NCBI GenBank assembly: GCA_029244465.1
Contig: JAQWQN010000188.1
Location: 1 to 14,608, forward strand
DNA: 14,608 nucleotides
Direction of reading: 5' to 3'
Origin: Pseudomonadales bacterium
GTDB taxonomy: Bacteria > Pseudomonadota > Gammaproteobacteria > Pseudomonadales > Azotimanducaceae
Positions 6,203 through 13,855 of the stretch are shown here, piece by piece. The notes beneath the pieces are model-generated. The model was not told the DNA's origin. It did no database searches and saw only the letters and a list, made by a program, of their open reading frames with translations. A program made the position numbers and the translations under genes. Numbering within the stretch: the first letter of the stretch is position 1; each line of letters begins with the position of its first letter.

Positions 6203-7237
6203 TTACGTAAATAGGTGACATGCTACTCGACGTCGTGTGTCGTCTTCTTGCGCTTGTTTTTTTTCGTGCTGTTCTGTCCCGCGCAGGTTCGCCACCAGTG
6301 GCATGAGTTCCGGTGTCTCTTGGCGGCACCGACTGTGTACCTCTGGACATCGATTTGCGAATCGACATCCTGTTGGGACGTTTACCGGAGATGGAATCTC
6401 CCCCTCGATCATCGTTGATGCGCGCGCACGTTCTGTTTTGGGGTCTGGCTCTGGGTTCGATCCGACCAGGATCTTTGTATACGGATGTTGAGGCTCGAAG
6501 AAAACTTCGTCAGCGTTGCCAACTTCCACCAAACTGCCCAGATACATGACCGCCATGCGGTCGCTGACATAGCGAACCATCGATAGGTCGTGTGCAATAA
6601 AAAGCAGGGTCAGTCCCATGCTGTCTTTAAGTTCGTCTAGCAGATTGACGACCTGCGCTTGGACTGACACATCAAGGGCAGATATCGGCTCATCACAAAC
6701 TACGAATTCAGGCTCGAGAATGAGCGCGCGGGCGATGCCAATTCGTTGTCGTTGTCCGCCTGAGAATTCGTGTGGATAGCGAGACATGTGATCAGCCTGA
6801 AGGCCAACTCTGGTTAACCACCCGGCAACTTTTTCGTTGATCTTATTTTTGTTGAACGAACTGTGGAGCGAGAGACCTTCACCGACAATCTCTCCGACAG
6901 TCATGCGTGGATTGAGTGACGAATATGGGTCCTGGAAGATCATTTGCATGCGCGGAGCCCAGGTTTGGAAATCCTTCGACGAATAGCTTGTTGGTAGCTC
7001 TGTGTTCCCGAAATAGGTGGTACCTGCAGTCTTGTCATGGAGACCAAGAATAGTCTTGCCCAGCGTAGATTTTCCAGAACCGGATTCACCCACGAGTCCG
7101 ACGATTTCCCGTTCGCCAATCGTGAGCGAGACATCGTCAACGGCGTGAATTCGCTGTCCTTTACCTAGATCGAAATGCTTAACAAGGTTCTCGATCCGAA
7201 CGAGTGGTTTGCTACCTGCTGTCACTGGCTTGGTCAT
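6203..7237 (-). CDS. oppF: Peptide ABC transporter ATP-binding protein (OppF/DppF type)
   Basis: This is one of the two ATPases that power peptide import through the OppB/OppC channel. The 344 residues contain Walker A GESGSGKST (50-58), Q-loop FQDP (101-104), signature HEFSGGQRQR (156-165), Walker B VVCDEP (179-184), D-loop SALD (186-189) and the H-loop AHD (215-217). The C-terminal oligo-HPY region begins at HPYTKIL (251-257). It holds four cysteines at 291, 297, 304 and 340, the arrangement that in some Opp/Dpp ATPases binds an iron-sulfur cluster. The spacer between the third and fourth Cys carries a charged stretch (about 322-337). It is the last gene of the cluster and overlaps oppD by 4 bases (ATGA). 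The choice between OppF and DppF rests on position and is not certain. Confidence 0.93.
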   Translation of the reverse strand: MTKPVTAGSKPLVRIENLVKHFDLGKGQRIHAVDDVSLTIGEREIVGLVGESGSGKSTLGKTILGLHDKTAGTTYFGNTELPTSYSSKDFQTWAPRMQMIFQDPYSSLNPRMTVGEIVGEGLSLHSSFNKNKINEKVAGWLTRVGLQADHMSRYPHEFSGGQRQRIGIARALILEPEFVVCDEPISALDVSVQAQVVNLLDELKDSMGLTLLFIAHDLSMVRYVSDRMAVMYLGSLVEVGNADEVFFEPQHPYTKILVGSNPEPDPKTERARASTMIEGEIPSPVNVPTGCRFANRCPEVHSRCRQETPELMPLVANLRGTEQHEKKQAQEDDTRRRVACHLFT

Positions 7238-8250
7238 GAACGGCCTCCATGAATCTCAGGTACAACTTGTGTGTTTGCTTCATGGTGCAGCCAGCAACGG
7301 CCAAAATGGTCGCCTTGTAGTCTAATACTTGGTGGTGGTTGGTCTTTGCAAAGCTGCATTGCCCACGGACACCTTGCGCAATATCCGCATCCGGTCGGGG
7401 GCTGAAAGAGGTCAGGTGGTGAGCCGTTGATTGGTTTGAGTACATTACTCCCACTGCGCACATTACTCGGCATCGCGGCGCGCAGTCCTAGCGTGTAAGG
7501 GTGCGCTGATGAATAAAAAATTTGGTCGACGCTGCCTTGTTCAACAATTTCACCTGCATACATGACCAACACTTCGTCCGCCATGCGGGCCACAACACCA
7601 AGGTCGTGGGTAATAAGAATGATGGCCATGCCCGTTTTATTCTGGAGTTCGCTCAGCAGGTCTAAAATCTGGGCCTGGATAGTCACATCTAAGGCAGTGG
7701 TCGGTTCATCTGCGATAAGAATCGCTGGTTCGCAGGCAATGGCCATCGCGATCATCGCGCGCTGTAACATACCGCCAGAAAATTCGAACGGATACTGTTT
7801 TGCTCGTTTGTCCGGTTCTGGGATTTTGCTTAAATCGAGCAGTTCGATCGCGCGATTGAAGGCTGCTTTCTTGCTGAAGCCTCTGTGCACTACAAGTGTT
7901 TCGGCGATTTGGCTGCCGATGTTCATCGTGGGGTTCAGGGACGTCATTGGATCTTGGAATATCATCCCGATTTGATCACCGCGGATGTCTCGTCCGTTGA
8001 CCGTTTTTTGACCGAGGATATCCATACCACGCAGGTGTGCTTGCCCCGACGTGATTTTTCCAGGAGGCATTGGGATGAGTCCCATGATGCTCTGCACGGT
8101 GACTGACTTGCCGCAACCCGATTCGCCAACGATCGCGAGCGTTTGACCGGCTTCGATGTCGAAGGAGACACCGCGCACGGCTTGTACGGTACCGCCATAG
8201 GTATCGAACTCGACGGCTAAATCTTTAATACTCAACAAAGGGTCGGGCAT
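7234..8250 (-). CDS. oppD: Peptide ABC transporter ATP-binding protein (OppD/DppD type)
   Basis: This is the second ATPase of the importer, with 338 residues. Motifs are Walker A GESGCGKS (42-49), Q-loop FQDP (98-101), signature FEFSGGMLQR (155-164), Walker B ILIADEP (177-183), D-loop TALD (185-188) and H-loop THD (214-216). SGGM in place of SGGQ is usual for OppD. The C-terminal oligo-HPY region has Cys 288, 294, 301 and 319 in iron-sulfur-like spacing, plus one extra Cys at 291. The gene begins 1 base after the oppC stop and overlaps oppF by 4 bases, so translation is probably coupled. Confidence 0.94.
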   Translation of the reverse strand: MPDPLLSIKDLAVEFDTYGGTVQAVRGVSFDIEAGQTLAIVGESGCGKSVTVQSIMGLIPMPPGKITSGQAHLRGMDILGQKTVNGRDIRGDQIGMIFQDPMTSLNPTMNIGSQIAETLVVHRGFSKKAAFNRAIELLDLSKIPEPDKRAKQYPFEFSGGMLQRAMIAMAIACEPAILIADEPTTALDVTIQAQILDLLSELQNKTGMAIILITHDLGVVARMADEVLVMYAGEIVEQGSVDQIFYSSAHPYTLGLRAAMPSNVRSGSNVLKPINGSPPDLFQPPTGCGYCARCPWAMQLCKDQPPPSIRLQGDHFGRCWLHHEANTQVVPEIHGGRS

Positions 8251-8251
8251 A

Positions 8252-9619
8252 CTACTCTCTGTTCCTCATTCGCGCGTCTAGCGCATCTCTAAGACCATCG
8301 CCTAGCATATTGAAAGCCAAAACAGTGATGCTAATAAAAAGTGCCGGAAAGATAAGCTCATGTGGATGCGTGAGCATGGTCTTGATGCCTTCATTGCACA
8401 TTGATCCCCAAGATGGTGTTGGCGGCGCAACGCCCATGCCGATAAACGACAAAAAGGCCTCGGTGAAGATGGCGCTCGGAACCGCAAACGTGACTGTAAC
8501 CAGAATGACGCCCATCGTGTTTGGAATCATGTGACGTAAGACGAGATAGTTAGTCTTTGCACCGAGCAGACGGCCTGCGCTGATGTAGCCCTCTTCGCGG
8601 ATTTGTAAAATCTGACCGCGAACAAGACGTGCTGTGGCAGGCCATAGGAGTACAACCATTGCGAAAAGCATAGGGATGATGCCACTCTCGCCTGGCCCTG
8701 TATTGGTCATAACCTTGAATAGGATCATAAAGAGCAGGAAGGGTAGTGCGACCACGAAGTCGGCGAATCGCATCATCGCCTGATCAGTCACCCCACCTAT
8801 GAATCCCGCCGTGCTGCCATAGATCACGCCAATCAAAACATATAGAAACGGCGCAAAGAAGCCGATAAAGAGAGAAACGCGTGCTCCGTGCATCAGTCGT
8901 GCAAGCATGTCGCGCCCTAGGTAGTCAGTGCCGAGTGGATGCCATGCGAACTCGTACTTGGTGCCGATCGGCGGATTTGCTTGTGTCGTGACGAGACCCC
9001 TCGAACGGGCGTCCTCCAGCGTGATGACGCGAGCAACCGTACCTTCTATGGTGTGGTAATTGTTCGTGTTGGCACCATCCGCATCTATGGCCATGACGGT
9101 GTAATAGTAGTTCATTGGCCTTAGGTCGAGGCGATCCTCGAAGAATGGATCGAGCGTTTCTGCCAACGGGAGGCCAAAGGCGCGTTCGGGCCCGATCGAG
9201 TAGGGGGTCCGGTACACGCGGTAGCCGTAGGAAGGATTAAAATTCTCCCACTGTAGCCGCACGCTCTGTGTGGTTGGCGTCTCAGCAAAGGCGAAGCGAC
9301 TAGACCCTTGGCCTTGCCAGGGCTCGTATTCTGCGACCAATGTGACGCTGCGGTTCGCGCCTGGCGCTTGTGAGATTTGTTCTACGTCTTGTATCGTCGG
9401 GTCAATTTGCCAAATGACGGGACCAAGGAATGTGAATAGTAACAATCCGACAACCAGCCACAGGGAGATGAGTGCTCGTCGGTTCGCCCGCAGACGAAGC
9501 CAGGCGTCTTGCCAATACGAAAGCGATGGACGGCTGATCGATTGCACATCCTGGTCTTGCGCCAGAGGCGCAAAGGCATCGGCTGAGAAGGTTGTTGCTG
9601 TTTGTTCGGCGTTTGTCAT
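8252..9619 (-). CDS. oppC: Peptide ABC transporter permease OppC with a large periplasmic insertion
   Basis: This inner-membrane permease forms the peptide channel with OppB. After a cytoplasmic N-terminus (1-48) comes TM1 (about 49-70). The conserved permease core resumes at HPLGTDYLGRDMLARLMHGA (227-246), followed by several helices. The coupling (EAA) loop is in EEGYISAGRLLGAKTNYLVL (342-361), and the end is DGLRDALDARMR (441-452). At 455 residues it is about 150 longer than a usual OppC of around 300. The extra segment (about 75-222) falls between TM1 and the core. Its part 94-184 looks like a fibronectin-III-type beta sandwich: VRLQW (120-124), YGYRVYR (131-137) and YYYTVMAID (171-179). 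By topology this should be periplasmic, where it could touch OppA or the cell wall. The gene begins immediately after the oppB stop, with no gap. Confidence 0.93.
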   Translation of the reverse strand: MTNAEQTATTFSADAFAPLAQDQDVQSISRPSLSYWQDAWLRLRANRRALISLWLVVGLLLFTFLGPVIWQIDPTIQDVEQISQAPGANRSVTLVAEYEPWQGQGSSRFAFAETPTTQSVRLQWENFNPSYGYRVYRTPYSIGPERAFGLPLAETLDPFFEDRLDLRPMNYYYTVMAIDADGANTNNYHTIEGTVARVITLEDARSRGLVTTQANPPIGTKYEFAWHPLGTDYLGRDMLARLMHGARVSLFIGFFAPFLYVLIGVIYGSTAGFIGGVTDQAMMRFADFVVALPFLLFMILFKVMTNTGPGESGIIPMLFAMVVLLWPATARLVRGQILQIREEGYISAGRLLGAKTNYLVLRHMIPNTMGVILVTVTFAVPSAIFTEAFLSFIGMGVAPPTPSWGSMCNEGIKTMLTHPHELIFPALFISITVLAFNMLGDGLRDALDARMRNRE

Positions 9620-10552
9620 CTATTCGAGCCGTACGCGTGGGTCGATCCAGCCGTAGATGAGATCGACAAGAATGACCATAAAGACCAGGAATGCGCCGTA
9701 AAACACGGTAGTGCCCATGATCACGGTGTAGTCGAGCTGTTGTACGGCCTGAACGAAGTAGCGTCCGAGACCAGGTATCGCGAAGATGATCTCCACCACG
9801 AAACCGCCGGTCGTGATGGCTGCTATGGAAGGCCCGAGCACTGTGATGACAGGTAATATCGCGTTGCGTAGTTGGTGTCTCGTGAAGATCTGGGCAGCGG
9901 GTATCCCCTTAGCTTTGGCTGTACGGACAAAGTCCGAACTGACGATTTCGAGCATCGAGGAACGCATTAGCCTCGTTAGATAAGCCATGGTGGAGAGCCC
10001 GAGAACCAGTGACGGAACGATCATGTGCCAAACAGTACCCCAGCCACCAACGGGCAGCACCGAGGTGCCGGCCATATCGTTCAGATTGACGAGAGATAAT
10101 TGTCCAACTGCGGCGACAACAAAGCTGGGTACGGAAATGCCGAGAATGACGAGAAGCATGATGATGGTGTCAGGTAACCGGTTTCGGTACAGCGCTGTCA
10201 AAGCACCCCAAAGAATGCCACCGATAGCGGCAAAAAAGATCGCGAGCACTCCGAGTGTTGCTGATACGGGGAAGTGTTCGGCAATAATATCGTTGACGCG
10301 TCGATTTTCTTGCGTGAACGATATACCGAGGTCACCCTTGGCGAGGTTTTTTAGGAAAATTCCGTATTGAGTGATGACCGGTTGATTGAGCCCGTATTTA
10401 ACTTCTAGATTTTCGCGAATCTTTTCGGTCAGGGCTTTATCCCCGGTTAGTGGGTCACCTGGCACCGCATGCATACCAAAGAAAGTCGCTGTTGCGATAA
10501 ACCAGACGGTAATCAGGCCCTGTAACAAACGTTTGAGTGCGTAGCTTGCCAT
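9620..10552 (-). CDS. oppB: Peptide ABC transporter permease OppB
   Basis: This is the other channel subunit, 310 residues, the normal size. It begins with the typical YALKRLLQGLITVWFIATAT helix, followed by the HAVPGDP motif (28-34) shared by peptide and nickel permeases. The periplasmic segment (about 36-95) includes YGLNQP (53-58) and GDLGIS (73-78). The ATPase-coupling EAA loop is SSDFVRTAKAKGIPAAQIFT (205-224), and the end is YGWIDPRVRLE (300-310). It starts 8 bases after the oppA stop, with no strong Shine-Dalgarno sequence, and abuts oppC. Cotranscription with both neighbours is likely. Confidence 0.95.
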   Translation of the reverse strand: MASYALKRLLQGLITVWFIATATFFGMHAVPGDPLTGDKALTEKIRENLEVKYGLNQPVITQYGIFLKNLAKGDLGISFTQENRRVNDIIAEHFPVSATLGVLAIFFAAIGGILWGALTALYRNRLPDTIIMLLVILGISVPSFVVAAVGQLSLVNLNDMAGTSVLPVGGWGTVWHMIVPSLVLGLSTMAYLTRLMRSSMLEIVSSDFVRTAKAKGIPAAQIFTRHQLRNAILPVITVLGPSIAAITTGGFVVEIIFAIPGLGRYFVQAVQQLDYTVIMGTTVFYGAFLVFMVILVDLIYGWIDPRVRLE

Positions 10553-10560
10553 GTGCTGTA

Positions 10561-12270
10561 TTAATTCACGCTCACGGGTTCGATGTAGGCATTTGTGAAG
10601 TCGACTTGCGGACCAATGACGCGGCGCTTCATGCCTTTCAATCTGGGGTGCACCACATAGGTTACGCCTCTTTCATACATCGGTAGTATGACGACATCGT
10701 CGTACACCAATTGTTGAATCTGGGCAAAAAGACGCATTCGCGTTGCGGGGTCTACCGAATCTTGTACTTGGCTGATGAAGCCATCCATCGCGTCGCTGGC
10801 ATAACGTCCCCGGTTGTTTAGATTCCAAGACGCAAACAAATCGCCAAAGGTTAGTGGATCATCGTAGTCCGGTCCCCAGCCGGCCAACACCATATCAAAC
10901 TCCCCAGCGGTCATTTTTGCTAAACGCTGCTTGAAGATCTGTTTGTCGATACGAATGTCGAGGTCAAGGTGTTTTTTCAAACTGGCCTGAACCCATTCGG
11001 CCTGGATATTAGAAACGGCATTGTCGCCGGTTAACAGCATGAGCGGCGGAATCGCTTCGAGTCCAAGCTCGTGCTTAGCCAACTTGATGTGTTCTCGTGC
11101 TCTGACTCGGTCGAGTACATTTTTTGTCGCCGGGTACTCTTTACGAAAGTGGGTTTCGACGCCCATCAAAAACTCGGGGAACAGCGACTCCCCGGGTAAG
11201 TAACCGGGGAGCTTGGTAACCTTGTAAACCAGCTCTTCCATGTCGAGAACAAGTTGCATGGAGCGTCGCAGGTTGTAATTTTGGGTAATGTGGCTCTTTC
11301 TATGATTGAACTCGAGGAAAAATATTGCGCCGTCTTGGTGTTTTTTGATTTGCCACCGTTCTTCGAGCGCGCTATCAAGATTTTCTGCCGTTAGGGTGGT
11401 CGTCGCTATCTTGTCGTCTTTGAAGAAGTTGAGGCTGGCTGTAGAGTCGCTTGTGATATAGGCGATATTAATTTTGTCGATGGCAATACGATCTTTGTCC
11501 CAGTAATGCTCATTCTTCTCGAGCAGGAGGCTGGAGCCATGTACCCAGTTACTGATGGTATAGGGGCCGCTGTATAAAAGCTCTGACGCATCGGCACCGT
11601 ACTTGCCCGCAGTTGCTTGGTAAAATTTCTGCGGCACGGGTAGATAGGTGGGAAACGTTACCATTTTGTCAAAAAACGCCACGGGTCGCTCAAGCTGGAC
11701 AATTAATTCAAAATCGTTTGGAGTAGACACGCCAAGCTCACTGGCTGGTAGCTCTCCCGCGTTAATTGCCCGCCCGTTTTTGATGTGGAAAAGTAGGAAA
11801 GCGTATTCTGATGCCACCTCCGGCGAGAGCGCTGTTTGCCACCCAAAGACGAAATCCTGGGCGGTGATGGTTGAACCATCACTCCATCTGGCGTCTGTGC
11901 GCAGCCAGAAGTGGACTTGTGTGTCTGTAACGTGCCATTTGTGGGCGATTCCGGCCTCGAGCTGATCTTTGGCATTCATGCGCAATAACCCTTCGAATAC
12001 ATGCCCGATAATCATTCCGGAGCTGGCATCTGTTGCTACGGTTGAGTTTAGCTGCGGGGGTTCTTCGCGGATGGCGATTGAGATCATGTTGTTGACGTCA
12101 TCGATCGCCTGTGCCGTGGTTGTATTTGAAGCCATCAGGTTCGTTAGGGCCTGCAGGGCCAGCATCAAAATAGCGATCGCGACAAAAGCAACGCCGCCAA
12201 ACACGAGCAATTGTTTGCCAGCAGTTTGGGCGAAGGCTGATTCGCTATCTGTCGCGGGAGGTTCTACCAT
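10561..12270 (-). CDS. oppA: Peptide ABC transporter substrate-binding protein OppA, membrane-anchored form
   Basis: This family-5 solute-binding protein captures peptides in the periplasm for OppBCDF. It has 569 residues. Family marks are REEPPQLNSTVATDASSG (68-85), then HVFEGLLRM (89-97), the WLRTDARWSDGSTITAQDFV block and YSGPYTISNW. The N-terminus is unusual. An 18-residue polar segment with several acids and no basic residue before Lys19 leads into a long hydrophobic helix (about 20-46). There is no cysteine anywhere in the protein, so it cannot be a lipoprotein. It may remain anchored by an uncleaved helix, or be cut after it and released. On the minus strand GGAG lies about 6 bases before the ATG. 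The gene starts the transporter cluster, 65 bases after the VWA gene. Confidence 0.93.
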   Translation of the reverse strand: MVEPPATDSESAFAQTAGKQLLVFGGVAFVAIAILMLALQALTNLMASNTTTAQAIDDVNNMISIAIREEPPQLNSTVATDASSGMIIGHVFEGLLRMNAKDQLEAGIAHKWHVTDTQVHFWLRTDARWSDGSTITAQDFVFGWQTALSPEVASEYAFLLFHIKNGRAINAGELPASELGVSTPNDFELIVQLERPVAFFDKMVTFPTYLPVPQKFYQATAGKYGADASELLYSGPYTISNWVHGSSLLLEKNEHYWDKDRIAIDKINIAYITSDSTASLNFFKDDKIATTTLTAENLDSALEERWQIKKHQDGAIFFLEFNHRKSHITQNYNLRRSMQLVLDMEELVYKVTKLPGYLPGESLFPEFLMGVETHFRKEYPATKNVLDRVRAREHIKLAKHELGLEAIPPLMLLTGDNAVSNIQAEWVQASLKKHLDLDIRIDKQIFKQRLAKMTAGEFDMVLAGWGPDYDDPLTFGDLFASWNLNNRGRYASDAMDGFISQVQDSVDPATRMRLFAQIQQLVYDDVVILPMYERGVTYVVHPRLKGMKRRVIGPQVDFTNAYIEPVSVN

Positions 12271-12289
12271 CCATCACTCCACATTCCAG

Positions 12290-12306
12290 GGCGGGATTGT
12301 ACCGCC
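12290..12306. promoter_or_regulatory. Short inverted repeat upstream of oppA
   Basis: GGCGG (12290-12294) and CCGCC (12302-12306) form a 5-base perfect inverted repeat with a 7-base loop in the 65-base gap between the VWA gene and oppA. The loop contains TACAAT on the minus strand, which is -10-like, but no good -35 lies at the right distance. It could be a weak attenuator hairpin, an operator over a promoter, or chance. Confidence 0.25.
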
Positions 12307-12335
12307 GATGACGGTTTATGTTTGCGGGTGCCAGA

Positions 12336-13844
12336 CTAATTAGTGGCTTGTTTTAGAAGATTTCCGACGACGCGCTCGAGGTGCATGAGAGAATTGCACT
12401 CTTCAACCTGATGCGAATACGTTTGGTATTTACGCATCTCGGAATCACCAGTATTCCATGACAGTCGGGTTTCTGGATTCAGCCAAATGATACGCTTACT
12501 GCGGTCGTACATTTCCTTCAAAATATCGGCCTGAGCATCGCCATAGTTATTTCTCGCGTCGCCCAAAATAATAATGGTTGTTCGATTATCGACATCATCA
12601 AGACAGTGCTTCTTGAAATCAATCAGTGCTTGGCCGTAGTCAGTCGAACCACCGCTATAATCTCGAACCACTTTAGCGATAGCGTCTTCGATGTGATTGC
12701 GCTCAAAGAGATCTGTAACTTCGGCTAAATCTGAAGAAAAAGCGAAGCTGCGAACCTTGGGCATCACCTCGTCAAGGCTGTAGAGGAACATCAGCATAAA
12801 GCGCGCGTAAGCGGCAACAGAACCAGAGACGTCGCAGATCGCGAATACCTTCGGACGGTCAACCTTCACCGATTTCCAATGCAAATCGAAGATTGCACCG
12901 TCATAGGACATGTTATGGCGGAGAGTTCTCGGCACATTAAGCGCGCCCCGCTTGAATACCTTCTTGCGGCGGGAATGCAATGCCGACAAACGTTTCGCCA
13001 TCTTGTAGACGATCTCTTGGATGAGCCGAAAGTTTCGGTGCTCAACGTTTGAGAGTTTCACTTTGCGCAGTAGCTCTTCGCGCAGTTTTTTGCCAGAGAC
13101 GTCAGCATTGAGCAAGAACTGGCGCTCTACATAGTCTCGAACTTGTTCGCGTAAAAAGTCGCGTCGACGTTTCAGCTCTTGCCCGAGACGGCGTGCGGGA
13201 ATCGAAGGCATGTCTTTGAGGCTTGAAATTTCTTGGTTGAGATCGGCCAAACCCATCTCGTCCATGATTCGGCGAGAATAAAGACCTTTCTGAGTGAAAA
13301 TCTGAATGTCACGCACATTCACCTCTTCACCAGCACGGGCCATTTCCATGCTGAGATCGACACGAGAATTAGACATCAGAAGGTGTCCGAGTGTCGACTG
13401 CGCATCGGTCATCTCACCCTGGCCTAAATCTTCTTCTGGTTCTTCTTCGTAAAGATTGTTATTTGGTTTGGCTTTGGACTTTTTCTTCTTTTTACCGGTA
13501 TTGGGCTCGCCAGGTTGGCGTTGTCCGCCTGTGCCGCCACCTTCTCCGTCGCCTTCGCCAGAATTTTCATCAGTCTCGCCTTCACCTTCGTGTTCGGCGT
13601 CTGCATTTTCTTGGCGCTCACCACTGACCTCGTTGTGTTTGAAAAACTGTTCGAAGCAGGCGTCGTAGGCTTCCTTTTCATCGGAGGTTTTTGGCAATAC
13701 GAGGGAAAGCGAATGTTTTAGAAACTCTCGATTCCTGTAACCAACTAACTCAACGGTGTTCATCGCATCGAGCGTCTCTGCTGTCGATATGCGCACTTCC
13801 GCCATACGTAGCGAACGGATGAAATTGGTGAGGGTTCGGTCCAT
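12336..13844 (-). CDS. VWA-domain protein, CoxE-like, partner of a MoxR ATPase
   Basis: This 502-residue cytoplasmic protein has a short helical N-terminus (1-75). A low-complexity linker follows: acid- and glycine-rich at 82-115, a lysine cluster GKKKKKSKAK (117-126), and acidic again at 132-145. A helical middle domain full of basic residues (about 190-310) precedes a C-terminal VWA domain. The MIDAS metal site is complete: DVSGS (338-342), Thr401 in GGSTDYG (398-404) and Asp429 in ILGDARNN (426-433). CoxE-like VWA proteins pair with MoxR AAA+ ATPases to assemble or activate enzyme complexes, as in CO dehydrogenase (CoxD/CoxE). The client here is unknown. The gene follows the MoxR gene by 11 bases, as expected of an operon, and is followed 65 bases later by oppA. 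Confidence 0.88.
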   Translation of the reverse strand: MDRTLTNFIRSLRMAEVRISTAETLDAMNTVELVGYRNREFLKHSLSLVLPKTSDEKEAYDACFEQFFKHNEVSGERQENADAEHEGEGETDENSGEGDGEGGGTGGQRQPGEPNTGKKKKKSKAKPNNNLYEEEPEEDLGQGEMTDAQSTLGHLLMSNSRVDLSMEMARAGEEVNVRDIQIFTQKGLYSRRIMDEMGLADLNQEISSLKDMPSIPARRLGQELKRRRDFLREQVRDYVERQFLLNADVSGKKLREELLRKVKLSNVEHRNFRLIQEIVYKMAKRLSALHSRRKKVFKRGALNVPRTLRHNMSYDGAIFDLHWKSVKVDRPKVFAICDVSGSVAAYARFMLMFLYSLDEVMPKVRSFAFSSDLAEVTDLFERNHIEDAIAKVVRDYSGGSTDYGQALIDFKKHCLDDVDNRTTIIILGDARNNYGDAQADILKEMYDRSKRIIWLNPETRLSWNTGDSEMRKYQTYSHQVEECNSLMHLERVVGNLLKQATN

Positions 13845-13855
13845 CGAGTGTCTAT

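Noticed and set aside
5994..6368. A 124-codon minus-strand frame across the RRM gene and the oppF end
   Set aside because: It is antisense to RNP1 and the Gly tract, out of frame with oppF, and shows low-complexity composition.
6454..6463. GGTTCGATCC, which looks like a tRNA T-loop
   Set aside because: It lies inside oppF on the opposite strand and no acceptor, D or anticodon stems can be drawn around it.
7562..7975. A 137-codon plus-strand frame antisense to oppD, and similar ones at 9270-9656 and 9987-10370
   Set aside because: These are shadows of strongly conserved minus-strand transporter genes; none has a recognisable domain or ribosome binding site.
12290..12306. Strong intrinsic terminator between the VWA gene and oppA
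   Set aside because: The stem has only 5 pairs and no T run follows on the minus strand, so it is listed only as a weak regulatory candidate.
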